DNA from: Bondarzewia mesenterica
Taxonomy: Eukaryota; Basidiomycota; Agaricomycetes; Russulales; Bondarzewiaceae
Assembly: GCA_004802705.1 (NCBI GenBank)
Contig: SGPL01000359.1
Coordinates: forward strand, 1 to 34,614
Length of the DNA: 34,614 bases
Direction of reading: 5' to 3'
Below the pieces are notes generated by a model. That model was not told the origin of the DNA. It made no database searches and saw only the letters and a list, made by a program, of their open reading frames with translations. This document shows positions 21,696-31,450 of this stretch, one piece after another (positions within the stretch are counted from its first letter, which is position 1; each line of letters opens with the position of its first letter). Position numbers and translations under genes: made by a program.

Positions 21696-22550
21696 CCCGG
21701 CAACGGTGGTTGTTTGTTTCCATTTTGAGTCACCGGACTGTCTTGTTTCAAAGGGGCCCATCATCCTGTCCTCCTCTCCACATGCTCCTATTGTCAGACT
21801 ATCACATCCAGACATTCTTCTTCCATACAAAGTACAATGGAGCCAACACAACCTGTTTCTGGCCAGCAAGCTCTCCGTGAACTATCTGCCAGGACAGTCG
21901 AACACTACAAGCACCTTGGGATCAGGAAATATGATATGCAGGTTCGTTTCTATTACTGAATCACTTGACAACTTCAGCTTTTCGGTGCTCATGTTCTAAT
22001 GTGTTCACAGGTTGAAACACCTGACACCCACCTATCCACCCATTTCAGATGCATACCTGAGATCTAGGGGCGTCTTACTCTTAATGAAGGCTTATACTTC
22101 CTTGACTTTGTGCAGAATGACAGCTCGCGCATTGACTGGGGCACAGGCCTCGTACTTTGGGATGTGCTTGATGGCCTCCCTGGCCGTGAGATGAAACCAT
22201 GGGCAGATTGCAAGACAGTTGAGTTTTACTGCCTTTATCCAGCATGTGTCTACTAGGTTCGCCACCGTGACACCAGCAAGGCTATTTTCACAATTTTGTT
22301 TCCTTGTACCATCACTCCTCAAGTTATGCCAGCATAATGAGTGAGTCTACTTCAATGAATATTTGTTTTTGTTTTTCTTTCATGATACAGGGTGGGTTTG
22401 ATAGAATGAGAGGTTAGTGGCATGGTATGGTGAGATTGTAGGATTTGATGTGTGTTGTCTCATTACTTGTATGATTATCATAAACATCTGTCTCAGTTGG
22501 AGGCTTTGAAACTGTGTGTCATGATGAAGGGATGTCAAATTAATTTTTTT
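21696..22550. other. region with unassigned coding-like fragments
   Basis: On the plus strand, a frame starting at 21838 reads MEPTQPVSGQQALRELSART and EHYKHLGIRKYDMQ. It meets a possible intron (GTTCGT to TTCACAG, about 21943-22010) and then stops soon after. A second coding-like stretch at about 22085-22250 reads LNEGLYFLDFVQNDSSRIDW and GREMKPWADCKTVEFYCLYP before a stop. I recognise neither. They may be relics of a repeated element or a decayed gene. Confidence 0.3.
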
Positions 22551-23312
22551 GAGCAGACCATGCAATGCAGCTTGAACTGCACAGTGTATCATGTGTCGGA
22601 AAATCCTTATCTGCATTATAATGTCACATCTGTGTCACGCTCGGAATTAGCCGAGGTTAACCCGAGCTGTAATCCATCACAATGTCATCACAATAGCATG
22701 ACAATGCCTTACAATTGCATTATTACGTAATATAGTGCGGTACTCTTTTTGGATAATGCCTAAAATGTCTATAATGAAAATGTGACAAATTCATGACATG
22801 ACTGTCACATTTTGTCACATTTTGATTATAGGCATTTTTAGGCATTATCCTAAAAGAGTACCGCACTATATTACGTAATAATGCAATTGTAAGGCATTGT
22901 CATGCTATTGTGATGACATTGTGATGGATTACAGCTCGGGTTAACCTCGGCTAATTCCGAGCGTGACACAGACGTGACATTATAATGCAGATAAGGATTT
23001 TCCGACATGATCCCAGCCTGAATAGTTATCAAGCAGCTCTTTCTCAAGTAGCGGCATCGCTGATGATACTGTACTACATCATGTGTCGTGAATTCTTGAT
23101 TTCGACTTGTTTGTGTAGTCACGGCAGTAAAATGAATTGATGGACACACATTGCCCTCGTCTTCCCCTCGCCCATCCGAAATACTGGCCATCATGTCATC
23201 TTGTTCTTCACACCCATGCTCCGTGCACAAGCGTGCAGTATCCATAAACCCGCCTTTTCATCTTTTTCTTCGCCGACTACGAAGTTGCATGCTGCACTCC
23301 GGATCCCATCCG
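22551..23312 (-). pseudogene. partial duplicate of the FAD monooxygenase, split by a foldback element
   Basis: The segments 22551-22593 and 23010-23312 are homologous to the neighbouring monooxygenase at about 23990-24510, in the same orientation. Matches include the exon 7 stretch encoding KELLDNYSGW (AGTTATCAAGCAGCTCTTTC, near 23022), intron 5 (GTGTGTCCATC plus downstream TGATTTCGACTTG), and exon 5 (CCATGCTCCG..., ACTACGAAGTTGC...). About 190 bp covering exon 6, intron 6 and part of exon 7 are missing, and several small insertions occur. The copy is non-functional. The 414-bp foldback sits inside it. Confidence 0.8.
22594..23007. mobile_element. 414-bp foldback (long-TIR) element, MITE-like
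   Basis: The element is an almost perfect inverted repeat along its whole length. The left half starts TGTCGGAAAATCCTTATCTG (22594) and the right half ends CAGATAAGGATTTTCCGACA (23007), with arms of about 205 bp meeting at about 22800. I see only scattered mismatches in the outer part (for example CACATCTG versus CACGTCTG) and more near the centre. It has no coding capacity for a transposase, as expected for a non-autonomous DNA transposon. Flanks read TATCATG before and TGATCCC after. The homologous empty site in the monooxygenase gene (TCACGGCCCC, 24032-24041) shows that the pre-insertion sequence was equivalent to TATCATGATCCC, so the insertion duplicated two bases (TG). Confidence 0.88.
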
Positions 23313-23394
23313 AACTTTAGACAAGTCCTTCTCAGTCGATTGCTTCAAGCTTCAAGCCGTGCGCGCGCGGGTTGCTGTCTGACAACTTTGTCTT

Positions 23395-25267
23395 CTACAG
23401 TCTTGGCCAATGCAACTTCGACCACAACCAAGCCAACGGGCTTCTTTTTCCGCTTCCTCCCGTCTTCTCCCCAATGAAAATACCCTTCGTCTTCAAGTCC
23501 TGTACCGCTCTCTCCACATCTGCCTCCAAATCGTGATGCCAAACCTTATCCCACATCATGTCCACGTCCTTTCTCACACCTTCGGGTGACGGGCCAGAGG
23601 GACCACGCCCGTCATAAATATCGCCAGCGCGCTTTGAGTACTGCGTTACGAACGTAGCGCGGGGTTCGCGGATAGAGTTATATGCCTGGAGGATGGCCTG
23701 CACTCGAATTGAGTCTCGATCTCATAGAAGAAACAAGGCCGGGGGATCTACCTCAATGTTGGACACCCGAGTTTGTGGATGGCCGATAAGACGGACAAGG
23801 ACTAATACATCCTCGATGCCTTGTCCCACGCCTGCACCCAGATGAGGCAGCATCCCGTGAGCCTGTTAATTCTCGTCAATGATCATAAAAGCCTTCTCGA
23901 TGTTCACAGACAGACATACCGCATCGCCCACGAGGGCGACTTTGCCTCTCACATACGTGTCTAACTGCGGATACAGACCATGTATCGACCACTTACTGGG
24001 ACGCTCAATGCAGCTTAAGATGCACAGCGGGTCACGGCCCCAGCCCGAATAGTTATCAAGCAGCTCTTTCTCGGGTACAGGTGTTACCCAGGGTGCTCCA
24101 GTCGGAAGCGAGACGGTGCCCATGGTCTTCGTGAAGTCGGTGACAAAGGCGACTACGTTTATCTTGTTTGCGCAAGTCAGTAGGGCTTGGCTGGAAAAGC
24201 TAACACTGGGCAATGGACATCTCAGCAGCGACTCACCGTTTTTCCTTCTTCGATTGGGAAAGTAATGATATGCTAGATCGTGCGTCGTGACCTTGATTTC
24301 GACTCGTTTGCGTAGTAAAATGAACTGATGGACACACCTTGCCCTCCCCCATCCAACACACTGGCAACGGTGTCAATTCGGTCTTCACACCCATGCTCCG
24401 CAAGCGCGCAGTATCCACAAGCCCACGGTAAGCGACTGTATTCGTATATGCCAACGCCTTTTTCGCCTTTTCATCACCGACTACGAAGTTGCGTACTACG
24501 CTCCGGATCCCATCCGCACCAATGACGACGTCAGTTTCGTGCGTCGAGCCGTCGGCGAAGTACAATGTATATTTGGCATTCTTTGAGGATGAGGGTGCGA
24601 CGGACATGCAACGCTTGTTAAAGTGCGTTAGAGTTGCATTGGAATCGAGGTGCGTTATCAGGCCGTCGAGAAGGGCAGCGCTACGATTGTGTCAGATACA
24701 GTAAAACTGGAAGACAAGGTTTATGTCCTGGAGATTACCGATGGATTGCTAACCCGAGATCCTCTTCTCCAGCAGGGTACTACGATCGCAAAGCTCGGCC
24801 ATCATCTAGGATGAGTACATTCATGAGCCATGATACTCACGCTATATACCAGCTCACAGTCTCCGGTCCCGTAATGAAATCGGAATGGCCTTATCGAAAG
24901 TGAGCCCTCACCGGAACGGGCTACAATCTCGTCCAGTACGCCAAGCGCGCGTAACGCCCGCACAGCATTTGGTCCTAGCATTCCAGTTGAGTTCCCTAAG
25001 TTCTACATGAGCGTATGACAATTTCACTTACCAATGCCGACCCCCGCGCCAACTTCGCCATATTTTGACTGTCGCAGAAAATGTATGGCCGGTCAGTTTC
25101 CCATTTCACTAAGTGTGCGAAGATGTTGGGCGCACCGCGGACTCGAAGATGTCGACTCGAATCCCGGCCTTGCTCAACCCGATAGCACACAGAAGACCAC
25201 AGATCCCGCCTCCAACAATTGCGACCCGGAAGTCTCGATCGATCGCACCAAAATTATTGCCGGTCAT
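23395..25267 (-). CDS. FAD-dependent monooxygenase, salicylate-hydroxylase-like
   Basis: Nine exons (25136-25267, 25032-25068, 24841-24974, 24739-24779, 24338-24680, 24237-24272, 23920-24162, 23752-23862, 23395-23697) give 1380 nt, 459 aa, the usual size. Seen in order: the FAD dinucleotide-binding GxGxxG as VAIVGGGICGLLCAIGLSKA; YGEVGAGVGIGPNAVRAL; the DG motif region VIGADGIRSVVR; WSIHGLYP; the GD motif KVALVGDAAHGMLPHLGAGV continuing into GQGIEDV; and a C-terminal basic/aromatic tail. Known for the family: these flavoproteins use NAD(P)H and O2 to hydroxylate, and sometimes decarboxylate, aromatic substrates. The actual substrate is unknown. All eight introns are GT-AG. Exon 2 (37 nt) and exon 6 (36 nt) are very short. 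A decayed partial duplicate lies just downstream. I see no frame break, so the gene is probably active. Confidence 0.9.
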
Positions 25268-25739
25268 CGTCAAGCGTCGAGGACAAAACAATGGAATCAG
25301 GCAGCGCAGTGGAGTGTGCAGTTTTCAGGTCCAAATCTAACACAACTGACTGACCAGGTTTATCAAGGGGCCGAGCAACTGAAAGCTTCGGATCTTTATT
25401 TGTTGCGCCGCGTGGACAATGATTTTAGGAACGAAATCTACATCCAGACGCGCTTAATATCGGATACTCGGCTGGCTCGCCGCGATATGTTGGGAACATC
25501 GGCTCCCTATTCCCAGAATTGGGGAATATAGACCAAGTTTGGAATATGTTGTTACATGGGCCCGTGTCATGTGAGATGGGATAGCAGTCCGAATTTGAGT
25601 GGGGCCCCTGTCCTTCATATCCGAATTTTGACCAGGTGGTGAAAGCGCCTTGGTTCCTCTATCCATCCATGGAGAGCAAGATTCGTGACCAGCCGCTAAA
25701 CCCCCATATTCTGAATTGCGTAGTTTGGATTTGCGCATA
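25268..25739. other. intergenic upstream of the monooxygenase
   Basis: This should hold the monooxygenase promoter and, on its right, the lost 5' exons of hydrolase remnant H6. No gene is supportable; a 165-codon plus-strand frame across 25034-25531 overlaps monooxygenase exons and intergenic DNA and looks like chance. Confidence 0.4.
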
Positions 25740-26655
25740 TGGACGCTGTGGACTCCCTATCCTCTGCATCCTGCGTAAAACTACGATCCGCTATCGCGCC
25801 AGTAAGATGTGAGTAGCCGCTCACTACTATTCATATCTTTCATCTGTGTTATTGTCGGTTGCAGAGCGTCCCCTAGAGGACCGATTATTTCCAACTAGCA
25901 TCCGCGATTTCCACGCGGGTCTCGAGCGGGTGTGCGTTTCCCTCCCCTCTTTGCTGCATCTATCTACATCAGGCACCTAAGCACCCATGACTGTCTACCA
26001 ACCTGTCGAAGGGAGTCATCGTGCCTGGAGATTCATCCGAAAGCAAGTTCTCAGGCGTCAGGCCTCGGCCGTTATTGTGGTAAAAGCTCGCGACGACCTT
26101 TCTTTCGATGATCATCCAATCATGGGTCAGATTCTCCGATTCCCAGTAGAGCGTCAACCAGGCACAGATCTGGGAAAGTACAAGAGCGAGCTGCGCATTC
26201 TCTATACGCGGCCGAGGACCCGAGACCGATCTAAATTCACATCATGGTCGGCGCAACTTTCGCTCGCTTTTCTAACGATATTATTATACGATCTATTATA
26301 GGTCTTTGACATCCTGACCACGTCCTGTTTGTGTACGGGAGTCAAATGGCCCGTCCCATCCACCCGGACTTCTCAATTCTCCACGCCGACTCGTTCCTTC
26401 ATGCTACCTGCAACTGTGCCGGACCAATCCATGTTGATGAGGACCTCCTGTCTCGGAAAGTCGCAAAGAGAGCGGCACGGTGTCACGACCGGTTAGTTCA
26501 TGACAGCCGGATTGCCAAGTTCGATCTGAGGTTGTACAGATATCGGGCGTGCTGCATTGGTTTGACACGCTATTCCAAGTCTCAGGGCATCCTAAAAGAT
26601 TCACGAGGATTTCGAAGACGCTGTGAACTGGGATGTAGATATGCCTGGCATTGGT
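25740..26655 (+). pseudogene. alpha/beta hydrolase remnant (copy H6)
   Basis: Traces of exons 3-8 of the hydrolase family occur in order. An exon 3-like CTGCGTAAAACTACGATCCG lies near 25777. Exon 4 reads about LFPTSIRDFHAGLER near 25900. Exon 5 reads NLSKGVIVPGDSS, then shifts frame to AVIVVKARDDLSF and HPIMGQILRFPV. Exon 6 starts YKSELR; exon 7 keeps HPDFSILHADS and HVDEDLL; exon 8 reads about DFEDAVNWDVDMPGI near 26620. The nucleophile elbow is interrupted, the frame is broken, and the HGG exon and N-terminus were not found. It is dead and far more diverged than H2. It lies 9.5 kb from H5 and about 5 kb from H7. Confidence 0.72.
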
Positions 26656-27324
26656 AGCAATCTCTCACACCCCTCCTGGCGGGCGGTGGTAACAGTTGCT
26701 TATCAGAAGTGATGATTTCCATCCAGTAGGAATCCGTGCCCGTCAGGAAACAGCTTTCCGAATGCGTGTCAATCACTATATTGCATTGAACTCCAGCTGA
26801 AGAGTACCCACAGTGACCCCACTGCCGCACACTGCTCCTGCAGGCCACGCAGATACTGTACATGGTATTGCCAACATGCCGTGCCTACCTTAATATTTGG
26901 TGTTCTAATGTCGGTAATCGGTAAGTCGTGCTCCAAGTTGCGATGAGTATATATTAGTGAGGCTATAGTACTGATTCAAGTTTGAGTAGTATACGGGTCT
27001 CTTTGAACTCCGCGAATGCAAAGGAAACAGTTAGAAGGAAGGCCACTAGAATCTGACCGGTATTCGAACGGACCTCACTGAACAATACAATCACTTGTGT
27101 GAACATCATTAACAGATCATAATGGTCGTAGATATAATATACAAGGCTACAAACATGGTCAGATGACGAGCGATTGTCTATACAGCCAAGCCGCCCTTTA
27201 CAGCCTGAGTGTAACAAGGAGGGATTAAGGTAAACTATCAAGAAAAGTCTCCGATAACGAAGGGTGGCGATACCCCAATAAGTAGCATATTCGCGGTAAA
27301 TCAACCAGTCGATCCACCGCGACA
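26656..27324. other. intergenic
   Basis: This spans the end of H6 (+) and the 3' end of the small unknown gene (-). A minus-strand frame reads through from that gene's intron into this region but is in the wrong phase for the spliced product. Nothing else is supportable. Confidence 0.4.
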
Positions 27325-27862
27325 TCACGCTGAACCCTTGAACAAGCCAGCTAACCTCAAAAACGTAGGTGAAGGTGATCGGGATCGCGAATGTCCTGAA
27401 CCGGACTCGACAGGCTCCAAACGATTGAGTTCCTTTTCCGACGATGACAATGGCTGTGCCTTGACATCGTCTGAATATTTTGGAGGTGGCTCTACGACGG
27501 TCTGAGGCGCCGTGACGCGTATATCTATGACCTCGTACCGCGCCAAAGTTGTGAGGACCTGCTGCCACGCCATCGGACCAATCCGTACAGCCTGCCTCCG
27601 ATTGCCCGCGAGGACGCGGATTTCGAACGATATATGATTGCGATCGACGGATTTGAGCTCGGGAAAGACATCCTGTGCATAGTCCAAGGCTCCCTATAAT
27701 AGGATAACAAAAGTCGATTAGAGATGGACAGCAATCGTGAGAGCCTACGCGGCGCACCTCGTATGTCTCCGCAGGGGTAACATAGACCATTTTATCATTG
27801 TAATAGTACGTCAGGATATCCGCAGGCGTTATGACCTTTTGGGAGGGAACTGAAGAGTTCAT
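27325..27862 (-). CDS. small uncharacterised protein, 157 aa
   Basis: Two exons (27758-27862 and 27325-27693), joined by a 64-nt GT-AG intron, give 474 nt, 157 aa. The start at 27862 begins MNSSVPSQKVITPADILTYY. The exon 1/2 join reads TPAETYEGALDYAQDVFPEL. Residues about 15-100 look like a compact alpha/beta domain (YNDKMVYVTPAETYE, HISFEIRVLAGNRRQAVRIG, WQQVLTTLARYEVIDIRV). The last 50 residues are Pro/Ser-rich and probably disordered, ending SPTFLRLAGLFKGSA. No signal peptide or membrane segment is seen. I believe similar unnamed proteins exist in other mushrooms but cannot assign a function. An upstream in-frame ATG at 27910 would add 16 residues but would sit between the TATA/CCAAT signals and the chosen start, so I prefer the downstream one. 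Confidence 0.75.
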
Positions 27863-28317
27863 GGCTATGAGAGGTTGGTCGGGTTTCAAGGTTTCAGGAT
27901 GAGGAAACACATTCCGCCCACGATATTATATATATACCCATTGGATTACAGCCACAAGACATGGCATCAATGAAAACGCTCAAAGCATTCGACCCAAACT
28001 TGGTGACCATAGCCTAATTGCAGTGGAGCTTACATAACAATTCGACGGATAGCCTTGAGTCAAAGCGCCGTAGGCCCGCCAGCTGTGCGCACTGTACTGG
28101 CCGACAGCAGTGCATGAGGCTGAGTTTTAAGCGATCCACGACATTCCAGTTACAACAAATACGGCTATGATCAAGCTTCAGCTGCCCTAGTCAGTCTCTC
28201 TGAGGAATCGTGAGGCAGGACTATGCCAGTGGGCTACGTACCGTTTGGCCCAAATACGTGAAGAACACAGCAAAGGCATTAAATTTGCATATCACAGAAG
28301 AGTAATATAGGAACAGA
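27863..28317. other. intergenic
   Basis: This region holds the promoter of the 157-aa gene and the 3' UTR of the asteroid-like gene. No further gene is visible. Confidence 0.4.
27926..27945 (-). promoter_or_regulatory. CCAAT box plus TATA-like run
   Basis: On the minus strand CCAAT (27940-27944) is followed by TATATATA (about 27928-27936), roughly 65-80 bases upstream of the start codon of the 157-aa protein gene. This order and distance suit a core promoter. It is inferred from sequence only. Confidence 0.5.
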
Positions 28318-30851
28318 TCAGGCATCCATACTCGCCAAGATTGAAAAGAGTCCTTGAGATGTGCCGTTAGTAGACTTTCCCGATGTTCTTGCAGCCTCGG
28401 GCTGCACTGCCCGGTTTGCCTTCCTATCTTTCTTCCCTTTCTTCCCTTTCTCCATGCCGAAAAAGCTTTGCAACCCCGTCGCACATACTTCCCACAAATT
28501 CTCATCCATAACATTCGGGTCCGAGATCCGTCCTTCTGTGAGACACCGGTGAAATGCGTGCCCGGAAAAATACTGAGCGGGACTCGGAACGCGCTCACCA
28601 AGCAGTAATGTCTGCGAGAGCAAGTCAATCGATTCGAGCGCCACGGAAACTTGGGCCACAAGTTGAACGTTCCGGTTCACAATGGCCACAGGTTCGAGAT
28701 CGCCACTGCTAGGCCTGGTCACAGAGGACGACGGCCAAGCGAAGGAGGCCACGAAAGCTTTGGCCTCCCTCTCCGTCCATCGCTCCCGCTCCCAGTCCTT
28801 CTCGAAGTTGTGGGATTCCGCACGTTCGTGGACATTTCGAATGACCCATCGAAGCGCCAGTGAAACCGCCAGCTGTATGGGCGGCAAAGTCCTGAATGCG
28901 AGTGTATCGGATTGCAACAGCCGCAGCAAAAACGTCAATCGCTCGTCTGCGCACTGTATTTGAATCGGAAGATAGCTCGACAGGTCATAATCAGGACCAA
29001 GGAACGGCGCGAGGGCTGCAATGGAGGGCGCCACGACATCCTCCGCTACAAGCCTAGTACCACGCCGGATGTATTCCGTGATAATTTTCGACCTCGAGGA
29101 CACCGCATGCGATAACGTATGAGGTGGAGATGTGGCGACACCAGAATATTGGCCTAACTGCTGTAAAGCACCTCTCAGGGGTGCTAGCGGGTCGCCGTCG
29201 TCTTCGTCTGAATCTTCTTCGGCAACATCAATGAGTTCGTCGCCGTCCGAATCTTCCTCAACTTCATCCTCATCGCTCTGTTCTTCCTCAGTCCGCTCTG
29301 GCAGTCCGACACCGTCATCCAAGATAGCATACACCCATTCTCGGATGGGCCTCCCAATACTTCGACCAGTTGGCTCGAGATCCGGGTCCTCCAAAAACAA
29401 CTTGGTCCAGGCACTGCCAGTACTGAACATGTCCATTATTTTGGGAGAGAGCTCACCACCTCTGTACGCAGAGATATACAGAGACCTGACCTGGAATTTT
29501 GAGGACTCTTCGTCCGGCGGTACTTGCGACAATACGAACGGACAAGTATTCGGTTTATGTAGCGCGCAAATTGCGGTCGGCCACAGGCCAGAATCACCTT
29601 CGTGTTTCGGTATCGCATACTGCAGGGTAGCCTCGACGGTCTTTTCGACAATGGCTTCACGCTCTCCGGACCCCATGGAAGACGAGGGACGGAGGAGCAA
29701 TGCGTCAACAGTGAGATCGATCAAGTCCATAACGCTGTTGACCTTCCTTTTCAGCCTCCGCTTCTGCGACGTCCCCGACGCGGCAGCGACAATTGATTCC
29801 AGCGTGTCCGCAACGCGTTTGATACGCTGTGATGCAGTAAGTTTGTGCTCAAAGAAGAGCTTTTGCGTGGAGCGACGCTGGTCCGCGGTGTAGTCGTTCC
29901 CGACGAGGGCAGCAAGAAGGGGAAGGAGAGTGACGGGAAGGCGTAGATGGGCGGCAAGGTCGGATGGTTTGTACACGGTGCATGTCAATGAGAAGTTTGT
30001 ACCACATTCAGGTGGTATAAGCCCGCGCGCGCTCTGGTTTGCAGAACTTGCAAAGGATTTGCTCGTCTTTGACCTTCGCGCCACGGTGAATCCGCCATCG
30101 TCCTCGGGCTCCAAGTCTTCTGATGTCTCAGAAGTCGTCCATACCATCTCATCCATAGGAATGTAGCCCTCGTAACCATCCGCATTCAGGATGACAAAAT
30201 CCGAATCATGCCCTGTCACATAGCCATGAACCCGACCCGCGAACTCAACGGCATAAGGATCGCCTTCCACGTCCGCGAAGTGAACTTCAACACTCTTGTG
30301 GGAAAGCGACTGCAATGTGTGAACGCACACCGTATAGCAGAGTGGCGGGATGATGGAGTTCTCGCGAAGGAAACGCGGCGTGGAGCGAGATGCTTCAGAT
30401 GTCCTGAAAAATAGGAGGGCAGGCTGTATGATATTTTCAGATGCACGAGAAATTGCCGTTGGAAACTTCAAAAGAGGATATGGGCCTAAGGCCATTAGAC
30501 TCGTATGTGTTACTAGGGTCTGTGAGCGCCAGAAGTACAACTCACCATCAAACACGAAATATGGCTTCAGGCCGACTGTCAGCCATGCCTCCACAACTCT
30601 GACGATCAAGTCTGAAAAATCCTTGTACTCCCCGCCATATACCCATGGCAAACGAGACTGCGCGTACAATTCATAAATGAATCTGAGGTAGGCTCGTTAA
30701 CATTATAGGGTCAGTGCAGTGGCTGTCACGGCGAAACTTACGACCATCCATCAACGACCAATGCAACCGGCAAGTTAGTTTGCAATCTCAACGTCTTTGA
30801 TAAAACGCGTTGGTTCTCGCGGAGGTACGTGGTCAAGCCGTAAACACCCAT
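28318..30851 (-). CDS. asteroid-like protein with XPG/FEN1-type nuclease fold
   Basis: Three exons (30742-30851, 30546-30682, 28318-30485) join to 2415 nt, 804 aa. Seen: an XPG-N-like start, MGVYGLTTYLRENQRVLSKT, with VALVVDGWSFIYELYAQSRL; FVFDGPYPLLKF; the XPG-I-like core EVHFADVEGDPYAVEFAG and YVTGHDSDFVILNADGYEGY, with the clustered acidic residues expected for metal binding; and FSLTCTVYKPSDLAAHLRLP leading into LLPLLAALVGNDYT. An acidic low-complexity stretch (EEEQSDEDEVEEDSDGDE) and a large alpha-helical C-terminus ending GLFSILASMDA follow. Known for the family: asteroid/ASTE1 proteins belong to the FEN1/XPG nuclease superfamily, and ASTE1 is implicated in DNA-end processing. The second intron (30486-30545) is 60 nt without an in-frame stop, so reading through it gives an open frame, but splicing restores the conserved FDGPYPLL. 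The start at 30851 recovers the canonical MGVxGLxxYL. Confidence 0.88.
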
Positions 30852-31049
30852 GCTGATGCAGGGTGCTTCTACCTTTGGGTGTTTTCGGCTACAGGGATAT
30901 GAGATTCACGATCATTCAACGTTTCAAGCCCTAAGGAAGAATGGGATGAGAGAGCAATGGCAATCCTAAGTTGGGATCCTGATGACGACTAAAATGATTT
31001 ATTTACCTTCTATCATGGATCTTATGCAAACATGCGGTAAGTGCCTCAC

Positions 31050-31054
31050 AAAAA
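31050..31054 (-). terminator. RNA polymerase III T-run terminator of tRNA-Leu
   Basis: Five T residues on the minus strand lie 20 bases past the discriminator base of tRNA-Leu, an ordinary Pol III stop signal. Confidence 0.6.
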
Positions 31055-31073
31055 CAGCCTTCCAGGATGCTCA

Positions 31074-31153
31074 TGACAAGAGTGGGATTCGAACCCACGC
31101 CCTTTCGGACCAGATCCTGATTCTGGCGCCTTAGACCGCTCGGCCATCTTGCC
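31074..31153 (-). tRNA. tRNA-Leu (CAG)
   Basis: On the minus strand an 80-nt class II tRNA is visible. The acceptor GGCAAGA pairs with TCTTGTC (one G-U), with discriminator A at 31074. The D-arm is GCCGAGCGGTCTAAGGC. The anticodon stem CCAGA/TCTGG closes the loop ATCAGGA with anticodon CAG. A long variable arm (TCCGAAAGGGC) and T-arm GTGGG-TTCGAAT-CCCAC follow. The long variable arm and A discriminator identify leucine. There is no intron. Confidence 0.96.
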
Positions 31154-31450
31154 AATATTAATAAATTATAAGTATTTTAGCTGATGCATAGGATGAACAT
31201 GCTCGGAATCAGAACGGCAGGCCGGCCGCCACTTCGCTCAGATTTCAACGTCCCCGCCGAAGACTCAACGTTACTGTTCTCACAAATCAATAGCCCATCA
31301 TGTACCGCACATCATGCATCATGACGGATGCTCAAGCTATTTCTGACCAAGCTGTGTCACTTATCAAAGGATTAAGTGCCCAAACGTCGCCCTTGGCAGA
31401 TCAACAGCCCAGTGTTTTGTTTCATCCTAGCCACCTGAGACGATTGAAAT
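31154..31450. other. intergenic upstream of hydrolase H7
   Basis: These 297 bases between tRNA-Leu (-) and H7 (+) should hold the H7 promoter. A short ORF starting at 31300 overlaps the H7 start in another frame and is not called. Confidence 0.4.

Noticed and set aside
22452..23245. Two mirror-image ORFs sharing an identical 45-residue C-terminus
   Set aside because: They arise because both strands of the foldback arms are the same sequence. They are not genes.
25034..25531. 165-codon plus-strand ORF
   Set aside because: It overlaps exons 1 and 2 of the monooxygenase on the other strand and has no recognisable domain.
26963..27910. A 315-aa unspliced protein
   Set aside because: It reads through the 64-nt intron in the wrong phase. 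The two-exon model gives a coherent 157-aa protein ending at 27325.
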